Assembly: GCF_049671445.1 (NCBI RefSeq)
Contig: NZ_JBATUX010000127.1
Span: 1 to 12,184, forward strand
DNA from: Paenisporosarcina sp049671445
GTDB taxonomy: Bacteria > Bacillota > Bacilli > Bacillales_A > Planococcaceae
Direction: 5' to 3'
Length of the DNA stretch: 12,184 nucleotides
Part shown: positions 7,149 through 12,184 of the stretch, piece by piece
How the letters are laid out: each line of letters starts with the position of its first letter
How positions within the stretch are numbered: position 1 is the first letter of the stretch
The notes under the pieces: model-generated
The model's database searches: none
Told to the model about the DNA's origin: nothing
What the model saw: the letters and a program-made list of their open reading frames with translations, nothing else
Program-made: the position numbers and the translations under genes

Positions 7149-8156
7149 ATGACAAAAGAATATAAATCTATCCCTGTTTCCGTACTAGATTTAGTTGCTG
7201 TACGCGAAGGGTCTACTCATAAAGAAGCGATTGGCGATATGGTCAACATCGCTCAACATACAGAAAAATTAGGTTACCTTCGTTATTGGCTAACAGAGCA
7301 TCATAATATGCCCACAGTTATTAGTTCTGCCACATCTATTTTGATTGGACATGTATTGGAGAATACACAATCCATTCGAGTGGGTTCAGGTGGAATTATG
7401 TTACCGAATCATGCACCTCTTGTAGTTGCTGAACAGTTTGGAACACTAGAAGCGATGTATCCAAAGCGAGTTGATTTAGGACTTGGACGTGCGCCAGGGA
7501 CGGATATGCGAACGGCTCATGCTTTACGAAGAACAACACAAGAAACAGCTTTTGCTTTTCCGCAAGATGTTGAAGAATTGCAAAATTATTTTAAGTCAAT
7601 TGATCAACAAGGAGCGGTTCGTGCTTTTCCTGGTGTAGATGCTCATGTACCAATCTATATTTTAGGTTCAAGTACTTCAAGTGCTTCATTAGCAGCGCGA
7701 TTGGGTTTGCCTTATGTATTTGCAGCTCACTTTGCACCTACACAATTAGAAGAAGCCTTGCACATCTACCGCAATCAATTTACTCCATCTGAGTATTTAG
7801 CGGAACCGTATGTCATGGTTTGCGTAAATGTTGTTGCGGCGGATTCGAATGAAGAAGCTGAAAAGCTATCTACTACAACAAATCGATTTTATTTAAATGT
7901 AGTAAGAAGATCAGAGGATTTCTTACAACCTCCAGTGGATTCAATGGATGGCTTATGGAGTCCCTTCGAAGAAAGTGCTGTTCGCGGCATGTCTGTTTAT
8001 TCATTTAAAGGTGATAAACAAGCCATTAAAGGACAAGCGAAAAAGTTCTTCGACAAATTCCAAGTCGATGAGTTAATAGCGGTGACATATATTTATGATC
8101 AAACTGCTAGAATGCGCTCGTATGAAATACTAAAAGAAGCAATAGATGAACTTTAA
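7149..8156 (+). CDS. LLM-class (luciferase-like) flavin-dependent oxidoreductase
   Basis: A 335-residue member of the bacterial luciferase-like fold, MsnO8/YhbW-like subgroup, which uses reduced FMN and oxygen on an unknown substrate or acts as a flavin-linked reductase. Seen motifs are SVLDLVAVREG (11-21), RYWLTEHHNMP (45-55), VGSGGIMLPNHAPLVVAEQ (78-96) and RVDLGLGRAPGTD (107-119), then IYILGSSTSSASLAARLGLPY in the middle. I chose the ATG at 7149, preceded by GAAAGGA (7134-7140) at a suitable distance, because MTKEYKSIPVSVLDL is where the family begins; an in-frame ATG at 7113 would add 12 residues. It probably forms a pair with the upstream aldo/keto reductase and ends in a strong terminator. 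Confidence 0.9.
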   Translation: MTKEYKSIPVSVLDLVAVREGSTHKEAIGDMVNIAQHTEKLGYLRYWLTEHHNMPTVISSATSILIGHVLENTQSIRVGSGGIMLPNHAPLVVAEQFGTLEAMYPKRVDLGLGRAPGTDMRTAHALRRTTQETAFAFPQDVEELQNYFKSIDQQGAVRAFPGVDAHVPIYILGSSTSSASLAARLGLPYVFAAHFAPTQLEEALHIYRNQFTPSEYLAEPYVMVCVNVVAADSNEEAEKLSTTTNRFYLNVVRRSEDFLQPPVDSMDGLWSPFEESAVRGMSVYSFKGDKQAIKGQAKKFFDKFQVDELIAVTYIYDQTARMRSYEILKEAIDEL

Positions 8157-8168
8157 TAGAGAAAAGGA

Positions 8169-8203
8169 AACAGGCCGAGAGATATTCTCGACCTGTTTTT
8201 TTG
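8169..8203 (+). terminator. Intrinsic terminator after the LLM oxidoreductase gene
   Basis: AACAGGCCGAGA (8169-8180) pairs with TCTCGACCTGTT (8186-8197) with one internal C/A mismatch around a short loop and leads into a run of Ts. It starts 13 bases after the stop codon. Confidence 0.92.
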
Positions 8204-8229
8204 TTTAAGTTTTTCTAGATACAGAAAGG

Positions 8230-8355
8230 TTTTCGACCAACTTAGAAATGTTTCCGCCCATTCTAGATGATTTTCCGCCCAACTAAGTTACGTTTTCGAC
8301 CAAATAACTAGGGTTTCCGCCCAACAAAACTACATTTCCGCCCATTCGCTTGGAG
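8230..8355. repeat. Six tandem 21-bp units with a conserved TTTCCGCCCA core
   Basis: The cores start at 8230, 8251, 8272, 8293, 8314 and 8335, an exact 21-bp period. Units 2, 3, 5 and 6 have TTTCCGCCCA; units 1 and 4 both have TTTTCGACCA, with the same two changes, giving the order A-B-B-A-B-B. The 11 bases after each core vary but are often AA or TT followed by a CTAG, CTTAG or CTAAG-like motif. The array lies between two convergent genes, after the terminator of the first. I do not recognise it as a named repeat family, and its function is unknown. It is not CRISPR-like: core and spacer are too short. Confidence 0.85.
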
Positions 8356-8360
8356 GCGGA
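8337..8360. repeat. Inverted copy of the repeat core at the end of the array
   Basis: TCCGCC in the last unit (8337-8342) is matched by GGCGGA (8355-8360) around 12 bases, so the array ends with its own core in reverse orientation and can form a small hairpin. Confidence 0.55.
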
Positions 8361-8368
8361 CACCATTC

Positions 8369-8399
8369 CTCTGCAGAGACACACCGTTCCCCTGTGTCT
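8369..8399. repeat. GC-richer dyad block between the array and the enoyl-reductase-like gene
   Basis: CTCTGCAGAG (8369-8378) is a perfect 10-base palindrome. It touches a hairpin with arms AGACACA (8377-8383) and TGTGTCT (8393-8399) and a 9-base loop. No T-run follows on either strand, so a standard intrinsic terminator is not evident, although the hairpin sits just after the stop of the minus-strand gene. Confidence 0.5.
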
Positions 8400-8413
8400 A
8401 GAGTCGTACTACA

Positions 8414-9475
8414 TTAAAAAATTTGAAACTTCCCTGACCCAGGCAATTCTTCAATCAATTTCGCTCCAAACAAAGTTGCAGGTGTATAACTTCCTCCACT
8501 AACATTCATATCAAGTAAACGACTGACCACTGCTAATGAGCCAAAAACAGTAAGGTTGTATACATTAGCGGTTTGAATGCGAACAGTACGTGTCTCTCCA
8601 CCTGCATTTCTTGCTTCACCCCAAATATAAGCAGGGGAATTCCTTCGAGCTAGTTCATCAGGTCCATGTACAGAGCGGTCAACCCACTTATGCATAATTT
8701 GTTGAATCGTTGAAGTTGCTAAAAGTGGACGGAACCATTTTAAAGAACGAGCACCAGCAATTTTATAGGAGGGCATTGGAATCCACGTATCAACAATTGG
8801 GATATCAGTTGTGTGAAAAGCTGTTGAGACGTCACCCCATGGAATGGACATGGCAGTTTTAGGTCCTCTTCCAAAGTCTATGGTTCGACTTTTCTTGCCA
8901 AGCTGTACCTCGGTAATGATGCCATCTTTACGCTCAGAGCTTGAGCCTCCAAGACCTTGAATCATCGTTTTGAAAGTACCTGGTGAAATACCAGAATCTG
9001 AGTCAAATCCAAGAGAAAGGTGCGTAGCATCTGGAAGTAATTCCTTTAACTTTAACGCTACACAATCGGTTGGAATGACATCAAAGCCTACACCAGGACA
9101 AAGAACAACGCCAGCATCCTCAGCTCGTTTCGCTTGCTTTAATTCATGGGCATGCTCAAACACGCTAATTTCACCTGTGATATCAAGGTAATGTGAACCC
9201 ATTTCAAGGCAACCTTCAATCATGGGAGCACTAGTGGCTGAAAAGGGACCTGCACAATGTAGAACTAAATCTATTTCTCTAAGTCCTGAAGTAACTTGAT
9301 CGGGCTCATTTAATGAAAATACACGAGATTCCAGCCCCAATTCATTCGCCAAAGTATGAATCTCTTCTTTTCTACGACCTGCCAAAATTGGATTTAGTCC
9401 TTGGGCTACTGCAGTTCTTGCTATTAATGCTCCGGTATATCCATTCGCTCCGTAAATCATCCATTTTTGAGTCAT
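8414..9475 (-). CDS. Saccharopine dehydrogenase-like NAD(P)-binding oxidoreductase
   Basis: A 353-residue protein of the saccharopine-dehydrogenase-like family, whose members include the mycobacterial trans-acting enoyl reductase; the substrate here is unknown. The Rossmann motif is GANGYTG (residues 9-15), followed by ILAGRR (30-35), LHCAGPFS (72-79) and HYLDITGE (95-102), the family's ordered landmarks. CPGVGFDVIPTD follows. No membrane segment is obvious. The ribosome site is weak (GGAG about 12 bases before the ATG), yet the first residues MTQKWMIYGANG fit the family. It faces the LLM gene across the 21-bp repeat array, and diverges from the Spo0E-like gene. Saccharopine metabolism itself is unlikely: no lysine-degradation genes are nearby. 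Confidence 0.82.
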   Translation of the reverse strand: MTQKWMIYGANGYTGALIARTAVAQGLNPILAGRRKEEIHTLANELGLESRVFSLNEPDQVTSGLREIDLVLHCAGPFSATSAPMIEGCLEMGSHYLDITGEISVFEHAHELKQAKRAEDAGVVLCPGVGFDVIPTDCVALKLKELLPDATHLSLGFDSDSGISPGTFKTMIQGLGGSSSERKDGIITEVQLGKKSRTIDFGRGPKTAMSIPWGDVSTAFHTTDIPIVDTWIPMPSYKIAGARSLKWFRPLLATSTIQQIMHKWVDRSVHGPDELARRNSPAYIWGEARNAGGETRTVRIQTANVYNLTVFGSLAVVSRLLDMNVSGGSYTPATLFGAKLIEELPGSGKFQIF

Positions 9476-9555
9476 TCTTCAAGATCTCTCCATTCTCGGA
9501 ACATGATGTGATAATTATGAGCAATCAATAGTGAAAACTTTTTTTAAAAACTATG

Positions 9556-9569
9556 TTTACTTGAGTAAA
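9556..9569. promoter_or_regulatory. Dyad TTTACT-TG-AGTAAA, candidate operator
   Basis: Two perfect 6-base arms flank TG in the gap between the divergent enoyl-reductase-like gene and the Spo0E-like gene. Sites of this size and spacing are common for MarR- or TetR-type repressors, but no such regulator is adjacent. It lies about 80 bases from the minus-strand start and 140 from the plus-strand start. Confidence 0.35.
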
Positions 9570-9642
9570 TTTCTGGATAAATAGGTAATACTTAAATTTG
9601 GAAATAATTTTTTCGAAAGAGTGAACAATTCACAAAATAAAT

Positions 9643-9656
9643 CTTGTACTGATACA
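9643..9656. repeat. Short dyad upstream of the Spo0E-like gene
   Basis: TTGTA and TACAA form a 5-base dyad around four bases in the sequence TTGTACTGATACAA. It lies near where a promoter would be expected, 55 bases before the start codon. The evidence for function is weak. Confidence 0.25.
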
Positions 9657-9710
9657 AATAAATGAAATATCCCAACTATAAAGCTACTAAGCATATTGGA
9701 GGTTAAACAC

Positions 9711-9899
9711 ATGATGAGAACGAAAACAGTCTATAAACAACATGTTTTGCTCAAACAAATCAATTCAAAAAAGAAAGACATGTATAAAAAAGCAAAACAA
9801 TTGGGCTATACCCATGCTTTAGTAGTGGCATGCAGTCAAGAACTTGATACATTATTAAATCACTATCAAGGCATGTTTCCATATGAAGAAGTAGGTTAA
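9711..9899 (+). CDS. Spo0E-like aspartyl-phosphate phosphatase
   Basis: A 62-residue, very basic, probably all-helical protein of the Spo0E family. These proteins remove the phosphate from the sporulation regulator Spo0A and so delay or prevent sporulation. The hallmark SQELD (42-46) is present in CSQELDTLLNHY, preceded by a first helix (VLLKQINSKKKDMYKKAKQLG) that matches the family's two-helix hairpin. The ATG at 9711 is supported by GGAGG (9698-9702) 8 bases upstream; the adjacent ATG at 9714 is slightly too far, and the in-frame TTG at 9696 overlaps the ribosome site. No terminator is visible after the stop. The gene is isolated from other sporulation genes, which is normal for the family. 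Confidence 0.82.
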   Translation: MMRTKTVYKQHVLLKQINSKKKDMYKKAKQLGYTHALVVACSQELDTLLNHYQGMFPYEEVG

Positions 9900-10205
9900 C
9901 TAAAAACTGGGAAAAGAAGGTTGCGTTGTTTGTGTTAAATTGATTTTCTACACTTCTAGACTAACTCATCTACCCACATTATCGCTAATCATAGAGATAT
10001 TTCGTACATTACATCTTAAATAAACAGCCTAGTTTCATCGCGTCTTTGTGGATAAATTCTATAATGACATGTAACTGGGTTGTTAATTGTGTCATTTTTT
10101 CATAGGAGTTATATTCCTTTTCAACTCACGCACCTTTCATTTTGGTTCCGCAACCTCATATTGTGTAAGATAGAAGGTAGAAATCTATTTGAAAAAGGTG
10201 CTTAT
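9900..10205. other. Intergenic region before the FAD oxidoreductase gene
   Basis: I see no supported gene in this 306-bp stretch. It holds a perfect TATAAT (10060-10065) without a good -35, and AATGACA/TGTCATT arms (10063-10069 and 10090-10096) that flank a 20-base loop and run into a T-tract. The dyad starts inside the TATAAT box, and its long loop makes it a weak terminator or attenuator candidate. Confidence 0.4.
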
Positions 10206-11324
10206 ATGAAAGAGATTATAGTAATTGGTGCTGGAATTTTAGGTGCTTCGACTGCCTATCATTTAGCGAAATCTGGTGCACGTGTAACTGTAGTGGATAG
10301 GCAAGATCCGGGACAGGCTACGGATGCTGCTGCAGGTATTATTTGTCCGTGGCTTTCGCAAAGACGCAATAAAGCTTGGTATTCTCTCGCGAAAAGTGGA
10401 GCTGCCTATTATGAAACGCTGATTCGACTTCTTGAAGAAGATGGAGAAGGGGATACGGGATATAAGCAAGTTGGTGCTATCAGTCTCCATACAGATCATG
10501 AGAAATTAATCAAGATGGAAGAGCGTGCAGTTTTGAGGAGGCAAGACGCTCCAGAAATCGGTACAGTACGCCAAGTTACAGCGACTGAAACGGCTTCATT
10601 ATTTCCTCCACTGTCAGAAGAATTTGCGTCGGTATTCGTTAGTGGAGCCGCTCGTGTTAATGGCAGGGCACTTCGACTAGTATTGATGAATGCTGCGAAA
10701 AAACATGGAGCGACGTTCATATACGGATCAGCTGAAATTGAACAAGAAGATTCTAAAGTTACAGGAATCCGAGTAAATGAAGAGAGTTACGTTGCAGACA
10801 GTGTAATCATTACTGCTGGAGCATGGGCGGATGAACTATTGTCACCACTTGGCATTGATTTGCAATTGACCGCACAGAAAGCACAAATTGTTCACCTTCA
10901 TTTACAAGATGTGCAAACCGATAATTGGCCAGTAGTCATGCCACCAAATGATCAATACCTTCTTGCTTTTGATAACGGTCAAGTTGTGATTGGAGCTACA
11001 CATGAAGACGATAAAAAGTTCGATTTACGTGTCACTGCAGGAGGGTTACATGAAGTGTTTAGCAAAGCAATGTCAGTTGCTCCAGGTTTAAGTGACAGTA
11101 CGTTCGTTGAAACACGTGTAGGTTATCGACCATTCACTCCGAATTTTCTTCCTGTAATCGGAGAAGTGCCGGGCTACCCAGGACTTCTTCTAGCGAATGG
11201 ACTCGGTGCTTCAGGCTTAACAGTAGGACCGTTTCTAGGAAATCAACTGGCGAAGCTAGCACTAAATGAAGACTTGGATATCGATTTGGAATTATACAAA
11301 GTTTCAGACGCGTTAGGTAACTGA
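10206..11324 (+). CDS. FAD-dependent amino-acid oxidase/dehydrogenase family protein
   Basis: A 372-residue flavoprotein of the D-amino-acid oxidase (DAO) superfamily, similar in size and pattern to Bacillus YurR and to DadA-type dehydrogenases. It has the FAD dinucleotide motif VIGAGILGAS (6-15) with the acidic Asp31 at the end of the second strand, a second-strand/loop segment TDAAAGIICPW, AGAWADELL, and the C-terminal GYRPFTPNFLPVIG and LLANGLGASGLTVGP that close the FAD site. The substrate, probably an amine or amino acid, is unknown. The ATG at 10206 follows AAAAAGGTG at 10192-10200; the in-frame upstream ATG at 10080 would add 42 residues before the Rossmann strand and has no family support. 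It is monocistronic and ends at a strong hairpin shared with the HxlR gene. Confidence 0.88.
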   Translation: MKEIIVIGAGILGASTAYHLAKSGARVTVVDRQDPGQATDAAAGIICPWLSQRRNKAWYSLAKSGAAYYETLIRLLEEDGEGDTGYKQVGAISLHTDHEKLIKMEERAVLRRQDAPEIGTVRQVTATETASLFPPLSEEFASVFVSGAARVNGRALRLVLMNAAKKHGATFIYGSAEIEQEDSKVTGIRVNEESYVADSVIITAGAWADELLSPLGIDLQLTAQKAQIVHLHLQDVQTDNWPVVMPPNDQYLLAFDNGQVVIGATHEDDKKFDLRVTAGGLHEVFSKAMSVAPGLSDSTFVETRVGYRPFTPNFLPVIGEVPGYPGLLLANGLGASGLTVGPFLGNQLAKLALNEDLDIDLELYKVSDALGN

Positions 11325-11333
11325 ATATAAAGG

Positions 11334-11366
11334 AAAACCCCCGCAGAATTTTTCTGTGGGGGTTTT
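11334..11366. terminator. Intrinsic terminator between the FAD oxidoreductase and HxlR genes
   Basis: AAAACCCCCGCAGAA (11334-11348) pairs with TTCTGTGGGGGTTTT (11352-11366), with one G-U pair on the plus-strand RNA and one mismatch on the minus-strand RNA. It sits between convergent genes and can serve both, although it is stronger for the plus strand. Confidence 0.9.
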
Positions 11367-11373
11367 AACTTGT

Positions 11374-11700
11374 TTAATGCTTTGCCACTTCCTCAACAAC
11401 CTCGATATGATGTTCTCCCCAAGCGCACATAGCATCCAATATCGGACGCAAAGACCAACCATAGTCAGTTAAAGAATAAATAACTTTTGGTGGTACTTGA
11501 TCAAATACCATACGGTTTACCACACCATCTTGCTCTAACTCACGTAGCTGCTGAGTGAGCATTTTTTGTGTAATAGTCGGCATGAGTTTTTTTAATTCAC
11601 TGGTGCGTCGTTCTTCTTTAATCAAATGACACATGATGACTACTTTCCACTTGCCACCTATTACATCAAGCGTCGCTTCGACTGGAATATTGTAGGCCAT
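11374..11700 (-). CDS. HxlR-family winged-helix transcriptional regulator
   Basis: A 108-residue dimeric DNA-binding regulator. The HxlR signature is EATLDVIGGKWKVVIMCHL (8-26), the recognition helix lies in ITQKMLTQQLRELEQDG (43-59), and the wing in VPPKVIYSLTDYG (69-81). The Cys that often precedes PVEATLDVIGGKW in this family is Ile5 here; the only cysteines are Cys24 and Cys92. A redox switch by an N-terminal cysteine, as in HypR/YodB-type members, is therefore unlikely. AGGAGG (11713-11708) lies 7 bases before the ATG. It diverges from the MFS transporter gene, with palindromes between them, so control of the transporter and itself is likely. Confidence 0.93.
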   Translation of the reverse strand: MAYNIPVEATLDVIGGKWKVVIMCHLIKEERRTSELKKLMPTITQKMLTQQLRELEQDGVVNRMVFDQVPPKVIYSLTDYGWSLRPILDAMCAWGEHHIEVVEEVAKH

Positions 11701-11784
11701 ATTGTTTCCTCCTTTATCTATTTATGGGATCCAAAAAGAATCTATCTATCTTAAGTGTGTGTACATATCTGAAAAACTAATTAA

Positions 11785-11802
11785 ATGTATGGTACCATAC
11801 AT
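11785..11802. promoter_or_regulatory. Perfect 18-bp palindrome, candidate HxlR operator
   Basis: ATGTATGGTACCATACAT reads the same on both strands with no spacer. It lies between the divergent hxlR-type and MFS genes, 85 bases from the regulator start and 183 bases from the transporter start. Autoregulation by HxlR family members is common, but I cannot show that the site belongs to this regulator. Confidence 0.55.
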
Positions 11803-11837
11803 CACTTTACATCCGCCTCTCTTAAATAGATATAGGT

Positions 11838-11875
11838 ACTAAAAAGTGCCTACATTACTTTAAAGTGCGTACTGT
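11838..11875. repeat. Two 19-bp direct repeats upstream of the MFS gene
   Basis: Both copies begin with ACT and contain AAAGTGC(C/G)TAC (11843-11853 and 11862-11872). The period is 19 bp. The second copy includes the perfect palindrome ACTTTAAAGT (11857-11866); the first holds the imperfect dyad GGTACT...AGTGCC. Two phased dyads are typical of dimer-pair regulator binding. Confidence 0.5.
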
Positions 11876-11913
11876 TCTTAATTTAACCTTGAGCGCATAA
11901 TAAGGCTTGCAAG

Positions 11914-11942
11914 GAAAACTGGTAAGTAAATTACCGATTTTC
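11914..11942 (+). repeat. Hairpin in the presumed leader of the MFS gene
   Basis: GAAAACTGGTAA (11914-11925) pairs with TTACCGATTTTC (11931-11942), with one mismatch and one G-U pair, around a 5-base loop. Only a weak T-stretch follows, so it could be an attenuator or merely a dyad. If transcription starts near 11905 (CATAAT at 11896-11901 is a possible -10), the hairpin is in the mRNA leader. Confidence 0.4.
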
Positions 11943-11950
11943 TTGAACAC

Positions 11951-11970
11951 TATTAATAGAAACATTAATA
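11951..11970. repeat. Inverted repeat just before the MFS ribosome site
   Basis: TATTAAT (11951-11957) and ATTAATA (11964-11970) are perfect arms around AGAAAC and abut the AGGAGG at 11971. AT-rich, so it may be by chance, but its position would affect translation start or repressor binding. Confidence 0.3.
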
Positions 11971-11984
11971 AGGAGGAACTATAA

Positions 11985-12184
11985 ATGAATCATTCACATA
12001 CAGCTGATGACTCAGAGAAAAGAGGAAGACTTGCTTTATGGGCACTTGCAATCAGTGCCTTTGGTATCGGAACAACTGAATTCGTTCCAGTAGGATTATT
12101 AGCTTCAATTGCAAAGGACTTTGACATAGGCATCACATTAGCAGGGTTATTAATTTCTGGTTATGCAATAGGTGTTGCAGTTGG
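11985..12184 (+). CDS. MFS transporter, N-terminal fragment (cut by window edge)
   Basis: The first 66 residues of a DHA1-type major facilitator, probably a proton-driven drug or sugar efflux permease in the cytoplasmic membrane. A short polar N terminus (residues 1-15) is followed by transmembrane segment 1 (LALWALAISAFGIGTTEFV and on, about 16-42) with the family motif ending TTEFVPVGLL, then a short loop (IAKDFDIG) and the beginning of segment 2 (LAGLLISGYAIGVAV). AGGAGG (11971-11976) is 8 bases before the ATG. It diverges from the HxlR regulator. The substrate cannot be told from the fragment. Confidence 0.9.
   Translation, partial: MNHSHTADDSEKRGRLALWALAISAFGIGTTEFVPVGLLASIAKDFDIGITLAGLLISGYAIGVAV

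Noticed and set aside
8230..8355. The 21-bp array as a CRISPR array
   Set aside because: The conserved part is only 10 bases and the variable part 11; CRISPR repeats and spacers are both much longer, and no cas gene is present.
8233..8355. A minus-strand coding sequence of 7-residue repeats (M/L-G-G-N/K-x-x-x) through the array
   Set aside because: A 21-bp period always gives such a frame. It is broken by an in-frame TAG in the third unit and has no ribosome site.
8414..9475. Genuine saccharopine dehydrogenase (lysine degradation)
   Set aside because: The protein shares the NAD(P)-binding fold, but no lysine-degradation partner is nearby, and the family contains many unrelated oxidoreductases.
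10161..10189. Promoter TTGTGT/TCTATT directly before the FAD oxidoreductase gene
   Set aside because: The RNA start would fall on the ribosome site, so the spacing does not allow normal initiation.
10080..10205. Longer FAD oxidoreductase start at 10080
   Set aside because: It adds 42 residues before the FAD-binding motif, which in this family starts within the first ten residues; AAAAAGGTG precedes the later ATG.

Overview
The window is chromosomal DNA of a spore-forming, low-GC Gram-positive bacterium of the Bacillales. The evidence is a hom-thrC-thrB threonine operon, an alpha/beta-type small acid-soluble spore protein (SASP), a Spo0E-like phosphatase, strong AGGAGG ribosome sites and U-tailed intrinsic terminators. 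The gene content would fit a Sporosarcina, Paenisporosarcina or Psychrobacillus-like member of the Planococcaceae, but that genus-level guess is an inference from protein flavour, not from a marker gene.

Left part (1-3550): the 5' end of an aspartokinase gene on the minus strand diverges from a tight hom-thrC-thrB operon. Aspartokinase opens the aspartate pathway, and Hom, ThrB and ThrC finish the threonine branch. The operon genes are joined by two 4-base ATGA stop/start overlaps, and a perfect inverted repeat sits on the operon promoter. A symmetrical terminator closes the operon.

Middle-left part (3550-5830): three minus-strand genes, each with its own control signals, encode a YfbR-type HD-domain 5'-nucleotidase, a minor SASP with a plausible sigma-G promoter, and a monofunctional proline dehydrogenase.

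Middle part (5830-8210): a probable two-gene unit encodes an aldo/keto reductase and a luciferase-like flavin oxidoreductase. It ends at a strong terminator.

Between this unit and the next, convergent gene lies the most unusual sequence of the window: six tandem units with an exact 21-bp period and a conserved 10-bp core (8230-8355), followed by a more GC-rich block rich in dyads.

Right part (8400-12184): a saccharopine-dehydrogenase-like oxidoreductase (minus), a Spo0E-like small protein (plus), a DadA/YurR-type FAD oxidoreductase (plus), an HxlR-family regulator (minus), and the 5' end of an MFS efflux-type transporter (plus). The HxlR/MFS intergenic region carries a perfect 18-bp palindrome, a 19-bp tandem repeat and a leader hairpin. 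It looks like a locally controlled regulator/efflux pair.

Most of the window is ordinary metabolic chromosome. I see no prophage, insertion sequence, CRISPR array, tRNA or rRNA, and no convincing new multi-gene system. The points worth a second look are in intergenic DNA.
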